Numbered from the stretch's first letter, positions 8,911 to 17,982 are shown. The stretch is DNA of 64,000 nt from JAVBWI01 sp036677445 (GCA_036677445.1 JAVBWI010000017.1:124001-188000); one strand, 5' to 3'. Program-made: numbers and translations. Notes: generated by a model not told the origin, from the sequence alone.

Positions 8911-9275
8911 AGAGTACACGTTTTGCCCAAAATGCTGCGCATTTCCGGGCGGCAAAACGTGCAAAGTACGAAAGCCTGCGGCTTTCATCCGTTTCAGCGT
9001 ACATGCCGCCGAAGCCGGAACAAAGTCAAGAGACTGCGGCCCCTTGACAATCCCCGGGTTCGGGTTCCGGTTTTCTGTTTGCACAGGAAATCTGTCGTTG
9101 CGCTTTGATACCATGAAAGGCTTTCAATCCGTCATTTTGCAGCGGCATACACGGTGCAAAATGACACCTTTAAGCGCAAATTGGCGCGACAGGCTTCCTG
9201 CGAAGCAGGAAACCGAGCGGCGATTTGTGCGGTAAACCTCGCAAAAGTGGATGCTATCCACTTTTGCGGCAACTT
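8911..9275. repeat. Hairpin-rich intergenic repeat region
   Basis: No gene is visible between the convergent sleC and ABC permease genes. The stretch holds several inverted repeats, among them ACGTTTTGCC/GGCAAAACGT, TCATTTTGCA/TGCAAAATGA, GGCTTCCTGC/GCAGGAAACC and CGCAAAAGTGGAT/ATCCACTTTTGCG. The last is a variant of the closing hairpin of repeat family I. Confidence 0.6.
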
Positions 9276-9319
9276 AAAAAGCCCGCCGATCTGCATAAAA
9301 CGCGCGGTCGGTGGGCTTT
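9276..9319 (-). terminator. Terminator of the GntR/ABC operon
   Basis: Read on the minus strand, AAAGCCCACCGACC pairs with GATCGGCGGGCTTTTT, ending in T5, 27 bases after the permease stop. Confidence 0.8.
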
Positions 9320-9345
9320 CTTATTCCTGCAATGCCATCCGCCTG

Positions 9346-9960
9346 TCAGGAAAACTCCTTCCTGTCGTATATCCACAATGAAATCAGCAAGGATAGTACA
9401 AACAGCGCCGCCACGGCCAGCGGCGCGTAGGCGAGTATCTCTTCAAACGCAACATCCCGTAAGCTTTCAACGCCCGCGCCGTACAACGCAAAAGAGCCGC
9501 CCGCGATCAGCGCCATCATCAGTATCATCACGATCCGCCCTTTTTCCGCGCCCAGCCAGAGCATCAAAGGCATTGTGAGCGAAAGAAACACGCAGCCGAC
9601 GAGCAGGAGCGCGCCAAGCTCCATGAAAAGCTCCATGCCCAGCTGCACGCGCGCGAGAAGGCTCAGAAATATATCGATCACGAGCGCCATTGCAAGCAAA
9701 ATCAGCCCCAGCAAGTATTTCGCGATCACGACAGTACTCCGCCTGACCGGCATGGTCAGCGCGTACCGGTCCCATTTTGCCCGCTCGTCAAGGGAGAGCG
9801 CGGTCAGCGGCAGCATGGCGCCGAATATCATAATCATGCCGGAATAGCTGCCCATTTCCCCGGTCGCGATAATAAACACCGCAAAAAACGCGGTCAGGGC
9901 AAACACAAACTTCGCCGTGCCTTTCAGGTTGATCAGGTCCTTGAGTATCAATCCTTTCAT
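9346..9960 (-). CDS. ABC-2 type transporter permease
   Basis: The 204-residue protein has about six membrane helices and begins MKGLILKDLINLKG, typical of the small ABC-2 permeases (ABC2_membrane_5) found with YtrA-type regulators. It should form the membrane channel for the ATPase encoded upstream, which it overlaps by ATGA. The substrate is unknown; relatives export antimicrobial or cell-wall-active compounds. Confidence 0.85.
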   Translation of the reverse strand: MKGLILKDLINLKGTAKFVFALTAFFAVFIIATGEMGSYSGMIMIFGAMLPLTALSLDERAKWDRYALTMPVRRSTVVIAKYLLGLILLAMALVIDIFLSLLARVQLGMELFMELGALLLVGCVFLSLTMPLMLWLGAEKGRIVMILMMALIAGGSFALYGAGVESLRDVAFEEILAYAPLAVAALFVLSLLISLWIYDRKEFS

Positions 9961-10805
9961 TTTTGTTCCCCCCTTGCGAAAAACAGCATAATATCCTCAA
10001 TGCCCGCCGAATCCACCACATAGCCGCGGTTCAGGCGTTTGCGCTCCACCAGCGCCTCCACCCCGAAGCGGTTGCGCCGCACGCCGTGGATAAGCGCGGG
10101 GCTGATGCCTTTTAACTCGCCCTCGGAGCACTTGAGCACCCCGAACCGTTCCAGCAGCACATCCTTCTGCTCGCTAAACACCAGCTTGCCGCCGTGCAGC
10201 AGCGCGATATAATCCGAAATCTTCTCAAGGTCGCTCAATATGTGCGAGGAAAGCAGTATGGCGTGCGTTTCATCCTGAATGAATTCTAAAAACACATCCA
10301 GCAGCTCGTCGCGCACCACCGGGTCCAGCCCGCTTGTGGCTTCGTCCAGCAGCAGCAGCCTGGAATCGTGCGATAACGCCGCCGCGATGGAAAGCTTGCG
10401 CTTCATGCCGTGGGAGTACTCCTTGATCTGCTTTTTCATGGGTATGCCAAAGCGCGCGCACAGGTTTTTGAACTTTCTCGAATCCCAGGTGCGGTAAATA
10501 CGCCTGAGCGTGGCGTCCACCTCGGGAGCGCGCAGCGTTTCGTGCAGGCCCGGCTCGTCGAGCACCACGCCGATATGCTCGAACGTCGCCTTATCCTCCT
10601 GATAGTCTTCCTGCCCAAACAGGCGGATGTGCCCTGCGTCGCACCTGATAAGGCCGAGTATCAGCTTGATGGTGGTGGATTTGCCCGCCCCGTTCTCGCC
10701 GATCAGGCCCATGATGCAGCCCGCGGGAAGGGCGAGGTCGATATGATCCAGCGTAAAGCCCTTGTAGTGCTTAGTCAGCCCGTTGAGTTCCAAAATGTTC
10801 TGCAT
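9957..10805 (-). CDS. ABC transporter ATP-binding protein
   Basis: The 282-residue ATPase has Walker A GENGAGKSTT (about 37-46), a signature-like YSHGMKRKL and Walker B LLLLDEATSGLDP. A C-terminal region of about 70 residues follows the ATPase fold. GAGGAGG inside the end of the GntR gene serves as its ribosome site. With the permease at 9346 it forms a two-component exporter under the GntR regulator. Confidence 0.92.
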   Translation of the reverse strand: MQNILELNGLTKHYKGFTLDHIDLALPAGCIMGLIGENGAGKSTTIKLILGLIRCDAGHIRLFGQEDYQEDKATFEHIGVVLDEPGLHETLRAPEVDATLRRIYRTWDSRKFKNLCARFGIPMKKQIKEYSHGMKRKLSIAAALSHDSRLLLLDEATSGLDPVVRDELLDVFLEFIQDETHAILLSSHILSDLEKISDYIALLHGGKLVFSEQKDVLLERFGVLKCSEGELKGISPALIHGVRRNRFGVEALVERKRLNRGYVVDSAGIEDIMLFFARGEQK

Positions 10806-10806
10806 G

Positions 10807-11181
10807 CTATTCCTCCTCGTAAAGCAACGAAAGCATTTCCTTTAAATCCTTGAGCGTCAGCCCGCATTGGCGGGCGAGCGCGAGTATTTGCTGCATGTTC
10901 GTCTCGATCTGACGCAAATGCTCCTCCCGCACAAGGTCGATATTCTTGCCCGCGACAAAGCTGCCCTTGCCTGTAAGCGAAACGATGAACCCTTCTCTCT
11001 CCAGCTCCTCATACGCGCGCTTTGTGGTGATGACGCTGATGCGCAGCTCCTTGGCTAAAAGGCGCATGGAAGGCAGGGCGTCGCCTTCGTTGAGCTCGCC
11101 CGAAAGTATGGCCGCTTTCACCTGCGCGCAAATTTGCTCATAGATGGGCTTATCGCCGGAATTGCTGATGATGATTCGCAT
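10807..11181 (-). CDS. GntR family (YtrA-type) regulator
   Basis: The 124-residue protein has a winged HTH at 10-75 (PSMRLLAKELRISVITTKRAYEELE, shown in part: RISVITTKRAYEELEREG) and only a short helical tail, the hallmark of the YtrA subfamily. These proteins repress their own ABC operon until cell-envelope stress. It is the first gene, with a near-perfect promoter just upstream, and its stop is one base before the ATPase start. Confidence 0.9.
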   Translation of the reverse strand: MRIIISNSGDKPIYEQICAQVKAAILSGELNEGDALPSMRLLAKELRISVITTKRAYEELEREGFIVSLTGKGSFVAGKNIDLVREEHLRQIETNMQQILALARQCGLTLKDLKEMLSLLYEEE

Positions 11182-11214
11182 TACACACCGCCTTATGTCA
11201 CATTGTGCATATTC

Positions 11215-11242
11215 ATTATATACATTATATGCGGTATGTCAA
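11215..11242 (-). promoter_or_regulatory. Promoter of the GntR/ABC operon
   Basis: On the minus strand TTGACA (11242-11237) and TATAAT (11220-11215) are 16 bases apart. The spacer holds a second TATAATG, giving a direct repeat that could be the GntR operator. Confidence 0.8.
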
Positions 11243-11289
11243 GCGATATTTTCCAAAAGAAAAAAACCGGCGCAAGCCGATACTCCGGG

Positions 11290-11508
11290 TGCCCTCATCA
11301 GAGGGGGCCTTAGCTATGTGGTTTCCTGTTCGGCAGCCGGTAATATGGAAAGCGAGAAATGCTGTGCTACATGCTCCTTGCCTCCCTCTGATGAGGGAGG
11401 TGCCCAAAGGGCAGAGGGAGAAAAAGGTTGAGAATGTGATCGTTGCCTCCCCTGTGAGGTCTCTCCCTCAGTCCGCTGCGCGGACAGCTCCCTCATCAGA
11501 GGGAGCCA
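11290..11508. mobile_element. MITE-like repeat with GAGGGAG/CTCCCTC palindromes
   Basis: Three palindromes of one design (11291-11309, 11381-11400, 11487-11507), each built on CTCATCAGAGGG or its complement, frame short spacer segments. Elements with the same CTCCCTC...GATGAGGGAG motifs are common in gut Firmicutes and carry no gene. Confidence 0.6.
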
Positions 11509-11527
11509 AAACTGTAAATAAAAACCC

Positions 11528-11748
11528 TTTGGGGCTCGAGGGCCGCTACCTTGGAGGCTTCCAACCGCCGCCAGCGACATGTGCGGTGGCGGCGGAAAGC
11601 CTTGCGACGCAAGGCTTCCTTGCAGGAACAACCGGTCCTCGGCGGGAGACGCCTCGGACACTAGGCCTGCGGGCCGTCGCCGTCACCGTAATGGCACAGG
11701 TTGTTCCTGAAATCCTCGAAAAAGTGCCGCAAGGCACTTTTTCGACAC
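11528..11748 (+). repeat. Composite hairpin repeat, family I copy B
   Basis: It follows copy A in order: a GGGGCTCGAGGGCCGC start, GCGACATGTGCGG, a GGAAAGCCTTGC/GCAAGGCTTCC hairpin, CAGGAACAACC, and a closing GAAAAAGTGCC/GGCACTTTTTC hairpin. A block at 11634-11682 (GGTCCTCGGCGGGAGACGCC and onward) also occurs in copy C, but inverted. The closing hairpin probably terminates the minus-strand gene ending at 11749. Confidence 0.8.
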
Positions 11749-12639
11749 CTATTTGGCCATGCTTTTTGCGTACAGCAAGGCCAATTCCATTCGAATCCTT
11801 TCAAAATACGGCTCCAGGATATGTATCTTGATGAACTCTTTTGCGGGATTGTTGTCCTTCAAATCGGTCAGTATGTGTTTTCCATACGTCGAAATTGTCA
11901 GTATTCCGAAAACGTAATCGCGATTATGTTTTCCGCAGGCAACCTTCGCACAAATAATGGTGCCTATCCTTTTGTGCTCCTCGTCCTTTTCGTTATACAC
12001 ATATTCTTCGTTTTCAAACGCCACCCTTTTATCCGTGTGAAACAGCATGGAGCGTTGCCCGCTGTATATTTGGTAGATCGCCGATTTTTTATTGCTAATC
12101 AAATACCGCAATGAGGAATCATCCACGTACTGGTCGTCAATCCATCTCCATTTGTCATCTCCCAGCATTGTATAGGCAAGGGTCGCCGAAATCTGATCCC
12201 TTCTGATACTTAGTGAATATACAAAAAAATTCTCAATTTCGCTTAGTATTTCACAAAGGCATCGAACCGGGTCATGTATATTTACGAGTTCATTGCAGCC
12301 AAGATTGGAAAGGGATTTTTCAATATAATTGATATATTGCTTTTTGCGCGAAATGCATAAGGACCTCAGCGAGTCTTCTACCGCGCTGAGCGCCTTATTG
12401 TTTTCTTTCAAGGATTCATACTGCGGATCGCTGCTCTTAATGAAGTGCAGCAATTGAAAAAGTATGACCAGAAGAATTACGATTGTGGATAAAACCCATC
12501 CAAGAACCGTAAACTGCTTTTTATTGTTTACAGTAACAACCAGCCAAATATACTCACCAAGCCAATTGACAACAAATGGGAACCAAATGGTGGGCAGGAA
12601 TGTAATGACTATGTGAGCGATACGAAACCGTCTCGACAA
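11749..12639 (-). CDS. Membrane protein with a possible GAF-like cytoplasmic domain
   Basis: The 296-residue protein starts at a TTG (12639) one base after the stop of the preceding small gene, with AAGGA as ribosome site; no ATG lies nearby. Two membrane helices (about 9-30 and 45-65) are followed by a coiled segment and a 200-residue alpha/beta domain with conserved-looking Trp and Tyr. A GAF-like fold is a guess. The DNA is clearly AT-richer than its neighbours, which suggests transfer. Function unknown. Confidence 0.65.
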   Translation of the reverse strand: MSRRFRIAHIVITFLPTIWFPFVVNWLGEYIWLVVTVNNKKQFTVLGWVLSTIVILLVILFQLLHFIKSSDPQYESLKENNKALSAVEDSLRSLCISRKKQYINYIEKSLSNLGCNELVNIHDPVRCLCEILSEIENFFVYSLSIRRDQISATLAYTMLGDDKWRWIDDQYVDDSSLRYLISNKKSAIYQIYSGQRSMLFHTDKRVAFENEEYVYNEKDEEHKRIGTIICAKVACGKHNRDYVFGILTISTYGKHILTDLKDNNPAKEFIKIHILEPYFERIRMELALLYAKSMAK

Positions 12640-12640
12640 G

Positions 12641-12826
12641 TTATCTATCCTTCTTATGCTTATTCACTATAAGCTTATCAAATTGTATCGATTTCTTTTT
12701 AGAGGATTTGCTGGTAGTTGCTTCATTGAATACGGCCTTTTCAAAAGAAGATAACTTATTGAAGGATGAAATTTCAGACAGAGACTTTGCTAAGCCTTCC
12801 ATAAAATCTATTACCTTTCTAAGCAT
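12641..12826 (-). CDS. Small basic protein of unknown function
   Basis: The 61-residue protein is Ser- and Lys-rich and ends KHKKDR; it has no signal peptide or membrane helix. GAGGAGG precedes the ATG. It is tightly coupled to the membrane protein gene that follows, so they probably act together. A consensus promoter overlaps its ribosome site (see findings). Confidence 0.6.
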   Translation of the reverse strand: MLRKVIDFMEGLAKSLSEISSFNKLSSFEKAVFNEATTSKSSKKKSIQFDKLIVNKHKKDR

Positions 12827-12837
12827 CTTTCCTCCTC

Positions 12838-12866
12838 ATTATAGGAAAACATTACTGCAATGTCAA
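12838..12866 (-). promoter_or_regulatory. Consensus promoter overlapping a ribosome binding site
   Basis: On the minus strand TTGACA (12866-12861) and TATAAT (12843-12838) are exactly 17 bases apart. The expected transcript start is near 12831, inside or just after the GAGGAGG of the gene at 12826. Confidence 0.75.
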
Positions 12867-12954
12867 TATTAGATATTTCCGTGTCGTTATCATTATTCCA
12901 CTGAAAAAGTAACCTATGCGGAAAAATGGCTGGTTCATACGTTAAAGCGCACAC

Positions 12955-12995
12955 AAAAAAGGCCCGCACGAACGCACGGCGCGCGGCAGGCCTTT
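12955..12995 (-). terminator. Leftward terminator without an obvious gene
   Basis: On the minus strand AAAGGCCTGC pairs with GCGGGCCTTT followed by further T residues. No minus-strand gene ends here, so it may insulate the small gene at 12826 or end an unannotated RNA. The rest of the 12827-13187 gap holds one more hairpin (13029-13055) and no gene. Confidence 0.5.
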
Positions 12996-13187
12996 GGGGG
13001 AATGTACTTTTCCATACCGAAATTACCCGGCAAAAGCGGCTTCCGCCTTTGCCGTTTAGCGAAAAAGCGCGTTTTTAAATGTATGCGGCGCATATTCCTA
13101 TACAGCCCCAAGCCCGATATGTTATGCTTAATATAGATCTTTAGGGCATTCGCCGCCCTCTGGCCCACAATGACAAGAAAGGAAGCC

Positions 13188-14723
13188 ATGAATAAACGCC
13201 TGAAAGAAAAAATCAACGAAGCCCTGCGTTCTGCGCTGCCCATCACCTGCATCGTATTGCTGCTGAGTATGACGATATCGCCCATGCCCATCGGCACGCT
13301 GATGCTGTTTTTATTTGGCGCGCTGCTGCTGATATGCGGTATCGGCCTCTTCTCGCTGGGGGTGGATCTGACCATGCTGCCCATGGGCGAAAGCATGGGC
13401 GTGCAGCTGAGTAAAGCGAAAAAGGCAAGCATCGCGGCAGCATTGTGTTTTTTGATAGGCGTCATCCTAACCGTGGCCGAGCCGGACCTGCAGGTGCTAG
13501 CGCGGCAGGTGCCCGCCATCGCGGATGCGGTGCTGATACTCACCGTCGCCATCGGCGTAGGATTGTTTTTGGTCGTCTCGCTGCTGCGCATTTATTTCCA
13601 TGTGCCGCTGCGGTACATGCTCATCGGTTTTTATGTGCTGGTATTCGGCCTTGCGGTGTTTGCGCCGGAGGATTTTTTAGCGGTAGCGTTCGACTCCGGC
13701 GGCGTGACCACCGGGCCTGTGACGGTGCCTTTCATTATGGCGCTGGGCATCGGCATGGCGGCGCTCCGGTCGGACAAAACCTCCCGCGAGGACAGCTTCG
13801 GCCTGATCGCCCTGTGCAGCATCGGCCCGATACTCGCGGTGCTGCTGCTGGGCATACTGTATAACCCCTCCACCGCGGATTATAGCTTTGTGGAAATACC
13901 CGACGTGTTCAGCACGGCGGATGTCACCAAACAGTTCGCCGTTGGTATACCGGAGTATATCGGGGAAGTCGGCCTCGCGATACTGCCTATCGTACTGCTC
14001 TTTGGCGCATTTCAGCTTTTGACCCGCCGCTTCCATAAAAAAAATCTTGTCAAGCTGGGCATCGGCCTGCTCTACACCTATGCGGGGCTGGTGCTGTTTT
14101 TAACGGGCGTCAACGTGGGTTTTATGCCGGTGGGGCATTTTATGGGCAGCCTGCTTGCAAGCGGCGGTTACCGGTGGCTTTTGATACCCCTCGGTATGGT
14201 GATGGGGTATTTCATCGTGGAAGCGGAGCCCGCCGTGCATGTGCTCAAAAAACAGGTGGAGGAATTCTCAAACGGCGCGATCTCGCAGCGCGCACTGCAA
14301 AAAAGCCTTTCCGCCGGCATTGCCGTTTCCGTAGGGCTTTCCATGCTGCGCGTGCTCACGGGTATTTCGATATTCTGGTTCCTTGTGCCCGGGTATGCCA
14401 TCGCGCTCGTATTATCCTTTTTCGTGCCGCATGTGTTCACGGCTATCGCGTTCGACTCGGGCGGCGTGGCTTCCGGTCCCATGACGGCGACGTTTCTGCT
14501 GCCTTTTGCCATGGGCGCGACGCAGGCCGTGGGCGGCAACATACTGACGGATACCTTCGGCATCGTCGCCATGGTGGCTATGACGCCGCTCATCACCATA
14601 CAAATACTCGGGTTTCTTTCCCGCAGCAGGCAGGCCCGCACCTGCGCCGGCCTGCCGCAGGCGCAGCTTGACCTGCTCGCGCAAACTATGGTGTATTACG
14701 AGGAGGTGAACGGCCATGCCTGA
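13188..14723 (+). CDS. DUF1538 family membrane protein
   Basis: The protein of about 511 residues is almost all membrane helices and is an internal duplication: the first half has TVAEPDLQVLARQVP and FDSGGVTTGPVTVPF, the second VEAEPAVHVLKKQVE and FDSGGVASGPMTATF. This is the DUF1538 signature; the family is thought to be a transporter of unknown substrate. The ATG at 13188 has AAAGGA before it; an upstream ATG at 13170 has no site. It overlaps the PII-like gene by 8 bases, so the two are coupled. Confidence 0.85.
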   Translation: MNKRLKEKINEALRSALPITCIVLLLSMTISPMPIGTLMLFLFGALLLICGIGLFSLGVDLTMLPMGESMGVQLSKAKKASIAAALCFLIGVILTVAEPDLQVLARQVPAIADAVLILTVAIGVGLFLVVSLLRIYFHVPLRYMLIGFYVLVFGLAVFAPEDFLAVAFDSGGVTTGPVTVPFIMALGIGMAALRSDKTSREDSFGLIALCSIGPILAVLLLGILYNPSTADYSFVEIPDVFSTADVTKQFAVGIPEYIGEVGLAILPIVLLFGAFQLLTRRFHKKNLVKLGIGLLYTYAGLVLFLTGVNVGFMPVGHFMGSLLASGGYRWLLIPLGMVMGYFIVEAEPAVHVLKKQVEEFSNGAISQRALQKSLSAGIAVSVGLSMLRVLTGISIFWFLVPGYAIALVLSFFVPHVFTAIAFDSGGVASGPMTATFLLPFAMGATQAVGGNILTDTFGIVAMVAMTPLITIQILGFLSRSRQARTCAGLPQAQLDLLAQTMVYYEEVNGHA

Positions 14724-15390
14724 CAGGATATGCATGCTCGTGACCATCGTCGATCGCGGCAAGGGCGGGGAGGTTGCGGACTTTTGCGCCGAAAACAATG
14801 TTTACTACAACTTTATAACGTACGGCCAGGGGACCGTCCGTTCGGAGATGCTCAATCTGCTTGGCCTTGGCACCATCGATAAGGATCTTGTGATAAGCCT
14901 CCTGCCTAAAAGCGAGGTAGGGACCCACCTCGCGGGGCTATCGGGGTTGCTTAAGCTCAAGCGCCCGGGCAGGGGCATCGCGTTTTCCATGCCGCTTTAC
15001 GCGATAAACGCGCTGGTGGCGCAATGCATCGGGGCCGCGTTCCCCTCCGGCCAGACAGAAACGGAAAAGGAAGTGAAGCCCGTGGCAGCAAAGTTCAATT
15101 TGATTGTGGCCGTTGTGGAAAGCGGCTATGTGGACCAGGTGATGGCGGCCGCAAAGCCGGCCGGCGCTGCCGGTGGCACGCTGCTGCATGCACGCGGCGT
15201 CGGACGGGATACGGACGAAACATTTTTGGGCACGTCGCTGCAAACCGAAAAGGAGCTCGTGGCCATACTCGCCGAGCACGCGGCGCACCGCGAGATCATG
15301 GAGGCCATCAATAAAAACTGCGGACTGCTGACCGATGCCAAGGGCATCGTGTTCTCGCTGCCGGTAGAAGATATAGCGGGTATCGGCTGA
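14716..15390 (+). CDS. Tandem PII-like protein paired with DUF1538
   Basis: The 224-residue protein consists of two related PII-like ferredoxin-fold domains. The first runs from ICMLVTIVDRGKGGEV to GIAFSMPL, the second from FNLIVAVVESGYVDQV to GIVFSLPV. Both have a Gly-rich loop (GQGTVRSEML; GVGRDTDETFLG). PII proteins sense nucleotides or metabolites and gate transporters, so it probably controls the DUF1538 protein, with which it is translationally coupled (GAGGAGG inside the upstream gene). The ligand is unknown. Confidence 0.75.
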   Translation: MPDRICMLVTIVDRGKGGEVADFCAENNVYYNFITYGQGTVRSEMLNLLGLGTIDKDLVISLLPKSEVGTHLAGLSGLLKLKRPGRGIAFSMPLYAINALVAQCIGAAFPSGQTETEKEVKPVAAKFNLIVAVVESGYVDQVMAAAKPAGAAGGTLLHARGVGRDTDETFLGTSLQTEKELVAILAEHAAHREIMEAINKNCGLLTDAKGIVFSLPVEDIAGIG

Positions 15391-15401
15391 CACCGCACGT
15401 C

Positions 15402-15453
15402 AAAAAAGCGCCCCGACACTTCTGCGTGCCGACAAAGTGCCAAACGGCGCTTT
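15402..15453 (-). terminator. Terminator between convergent transcripts
   Basis: Arms AAAGCGCC and GGCGCTTT flank a 34-base loop with further pairing. The T-run lies on the minus strand, so it mainly serves the ABC operon. Confidence 0.5.
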
Positions 15454-15471
15454 GCCTAAAGGCGGAGTCTT

Positions 15472-16188
15472 TCAGATGATCCGTTTCAAAAACGCCCGGT
15501 AGGGCAGCAGCAGCCATACAAAGCAGACAGGCAAAAAGCCCAGAAGCCACAAGGGGGAGGAAGAACACCCCAGCTGCGTCATCCAGTACGAGGGGAATAT
15601 TCCCGCTGCATACTGCAGCGGCGCATCGATGAAGAACGGCGCGGGGATGCCCAGAAACAGCAGGGACGTCATTTTAATAAGCCCCATGCCCTCCACCTTG
15701 TTGCGCGCAAGCGCTACGACCAGCAGCACCACCGAGACGCTCACCCCCATGCCCATGATAGATAGCAGCACGTTGGTCAACAGCGGTATGCCGGTGAGCG
15801 AGAACGCCGCGAGCAGCGCGATGCTGTACGGCACCCCGCAGGCCGCGGGGATGAGGATACGGGAAACAAGGTAGCCGCCCCGTCCCAGCGGGGTAACGCA
15901 AAGATAGCGCGCGGTGCCTTCATCCAGCTCCGTCAGCATCACCATCACGGTCACATAGGCGAACAATACCTGCCCCAGCATGGCGGCAAACAGATCGAAC
16001 GCAAGGTAATAGGGCGTAAGCACATTGGCCGTGCCGAACCGCGCGAATATCGCGGTTTCTATGGCCGGAATACCGTAGCGTATCGCCAGCATCATGAAAA
16101 GCGGAACAGGCAGTATGCCATAGAGCATGGCGTCGGCGCGTATCTCGCCGACCAGGCGTCCGAAACTCTTTTTTATCGCTTGCTTCAT
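15472..16188 (-). CDS. ABC transporter permease (second of pair)
   Basis: The 238-residue protein has about six membrane helices and the ABC-2 layout; its start overlaps the preceding permease gene (ATGA). It probably forms a heterodimeric channel with that permease. The three-gene set resembles drug-export systems annotated as fluoroquinolone exporters, but the substrate cannot be read from sequence. Confidence 0.82.
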   Translation of the reverse strand: MKQAIKKSFGRLVGEIRADAMLYGILPVPLFMMLAIRYGIPAIETAIFARFGTANVLTPYYLAFDLFAAMLGQVLFAYVTVMVMLTELDEGTARYLCVTPLGRGGYLVSRILIPAACGVPYSIALLAAFSLTGIPLLTNVLLSIMGMGVSVSVVLLVVALARNKVEGMGLIKMTSLLFLGIPAPFFIDAPLQYAAGIFPSYWMTQLGCSSSPLWLLGFLPVCFVWLLLPYRAFLKRII

Positions 16189-16856
16189 GCGCGTTCCCCT
16201 CCCAGCATACGGAATGTACGTCGCGTCTCCTTCGCGGCAAGCAGCATGGCAAGTGCTGCCCAGACAACCAGTGACAAGAATGCAAGCGCGTCCGCCGCAC
16301 CGCCAATCACCCGCATGGCCGCAAAGCCGGGGTGCAGCAGCATCAGCGGCTGCTCATAGGGCAGTATTACGGCGGGCAGCGTGAACACCAACTCTATCGG
16401 CACGCCGATCAGCAGAAACTGGTTGAGCGTCGTGCATTTCAATGCCGCCCACAGTCCCAGCGCCGAAAAGAACGCGGCGCAGAGCGCGGTACCCGCGATT
16501 CGTACAAGCAGCGCGCCTACCCCCGAGAAAACAGCGATGAGTGCGCCCACCGCCGTAGCAATCAGCGTGAGCGAAGCGATTTTCGCCGCCATGTATTCCG
16601 CCGGGCGCACCGGGGAAACAGCCAGCGCGTGCAGCACGTTCTGGCTGTGCTCCAACAGCACCAGCGCGCCCATAAAAAACAGGCCGATGGCGGCGGGGTC
16701 GGTGAATATCAGCACCGCCGCCGCATTGGACCGGAGCGCGGGCGGGAACACCAGCGCAGTGAACACGTACATCGCCGTAAAAATGGCGTAAAGCAGGTAA
16801 AATCCGTGCTTCCACTGGAAGCGGATATCCCCGCGCGTCACATGCAGCAGCCTCAT
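16185..16856 (-). CDS. ABC transporter permease (first of pair)
   Basis: The 223-residue protein has about six membrane helices, with a short polar start MRLLHVTRGDIRFQWKHG typical of export permeases. It overlaps the ATPase gene upstream and the second permease downstream by ATGA each, so all three proteins should be made in similar amounts. Confidence 0.82.
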   Translation of the reverse strand: MRLLHVTRGDIRFQWKHGFYLLYAIFTAMYVFTALVFPPALRSNAAAVLIFTDPAAIGLFFMGALVLLEHSQNVLHALAVSPVRPAEYMAAKIASLTLIATAVGALIAVFSGVGALLVRIAGTALCAAFFSALGLWAALKCTTLNQFLLIGVPIELVFTLPAVILPYEQPLMLLHPGFAAMRVIGGAADALAFLSLVVWAALAMLLAAKETRRTFRMLGGERA

Positions 16857-17701
16857 GAGAGCGCCCTCCCCGTAACCTCCAGGAAAATATCCTCCAGCGT
16901 GGGCTCGCTGGTGTGCGCGGTCAGGAGCGCATTGCGCTTAAGCAGCGCATGGAGCGTTTCTTCCTGCGCGGTTTCGCTTAACAGGCAGGTTTTCGTCTGC
17001 TCCCGTCCGTTTTCAGTGTAGGAGTAATTAAGCCGCGCCGCCCCGCGCGAAAGTATCAGCGCATGCGGCGCGTCCAGCGCCTTTACGTGCCCGTCTACAA
17101 TGAAGGCCACGCGGTCGCAAAGCTCCGTCGCGTCGTGCATGTTGTGGGTGGTGAGTATGATGGTCTTGCCCGCGGCGCGCTGCGCCTTGATCATATCCTT
17201 CAACAGCCGCGCGGTGCCGGGGTCAAGGCCGCTGGTGGGTTCATCCAGAAACAGCACCTCGGGGTCGTGCAGCAGCGCCTTAATAAAATTCAGCCGCGTT
17301 TTCATGCCCTTGGAGTACGCGCCGACTTTTTTATCCACATCCTGCTTCAATTCCACGGCGTCAAGCAGCGCGTCAGCGTCCTGCGGCTTCTTTTTATACA
17401 GCGAGCCGAAGAAGGCGAGGTTCTCGCGTGCGGTCAGCTTTTCGTACAGCGTGGGGAATTCAAAATCCACGCCGATGCGTTCGTAAAAATCGCCGCCGTG
17501 GGCTTTCGCTTCTTCCCCGGCTATTTTGGCGCTGCCGCCGTAGCCGGTGATCTGCCCGGTGAGTATTTTTTGCAGCGTGGTCTTGCCCGCGCCGGAGGGG
17601 CCAAGGAAACCGAATACCTCCCCCCGGCCTACCGTAAAGCTGATATCCTCCAAAAAGGGCTGTTTGGTGTAGCTGAAACGGATATCCCGCACGTCGATCA
17701 T
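16853..17701 (-). CDS. ABC transporter ATP-binding protein
   Basis: The 282-residue ATPase has Walker A GPSGAGKTT (about 36-44), signature-like YSKGMKTRL, Walker B VLFLDEPTSGLDP and the switch histidine in LTTHNMHD. A C-terminal extension of about 70 residues follows. AGGAAGGAGA precedes the ATG. It is the first gene of the three-gene exporter operon. Confidence 0.92.
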   Translation of the reverse strand: MIDVRDIRFSYTKQPFLEDISFTVGRGEVFGFLGPSGAGKTTLQKILTGQITGYGGSAKIAGEEAKAHGGDFYERIGVDFEFPTLYEKLTARENLAFFGSLYKKKPQDADALLDAVELKQDVDKKVGAYSKGMKTRLNFIKALLHDPEVLFLDEPTSGLDPGTARLLKDMIKAQRAAGKTIILTTHNMHDATELCDRVAFIVDGHVKALDAPHALILSRGAARLNYSYTENGREQTKTCLLSETAQEETLHALLKRNALLTAHTSEPTLEDIFLEVTGRALS

Positions 17702-17916
17702 GTACGCTCTCCTTCCTGCCAGTTAGAATTGCATCCTGCGGATGTACTCCCCAAGAATCCAGTGGAACTACCATAAAATATTGCCTGTTACTACCATACC
17801 ATGCTCCCGGCCGCGCCGCAATGCAGCTTGGCGGCCGGAAGCTGCAGCTTGGGGAATTATTCCGCTTATACAATGGCACATATGCAGGATGAATCCTTTT
17901 ATATACGATCGGCGCG

Positions 17917-17945
17917 TTGAAGCGCCCGTTTCGTTCTGCTATAGT
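17917..17945 (+). promoter_or_regulatory. Promoter of the phzF-like gene
   Basis: TTGAAG and TATAGT are 17 bases apart, ending 37 bases before the start codon. Confidence 0.65.
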
Positions 17946-17982
17946 AAAGGCACAAATCAAGCAGCAGGAAGGCGGCAGAAAA

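Noticed and set aside
11290..11748. A transposase gene inside the repeats before 11749
   Set aside because: All frames are short and unrelated to transposases; the stretch consists of palindromes.
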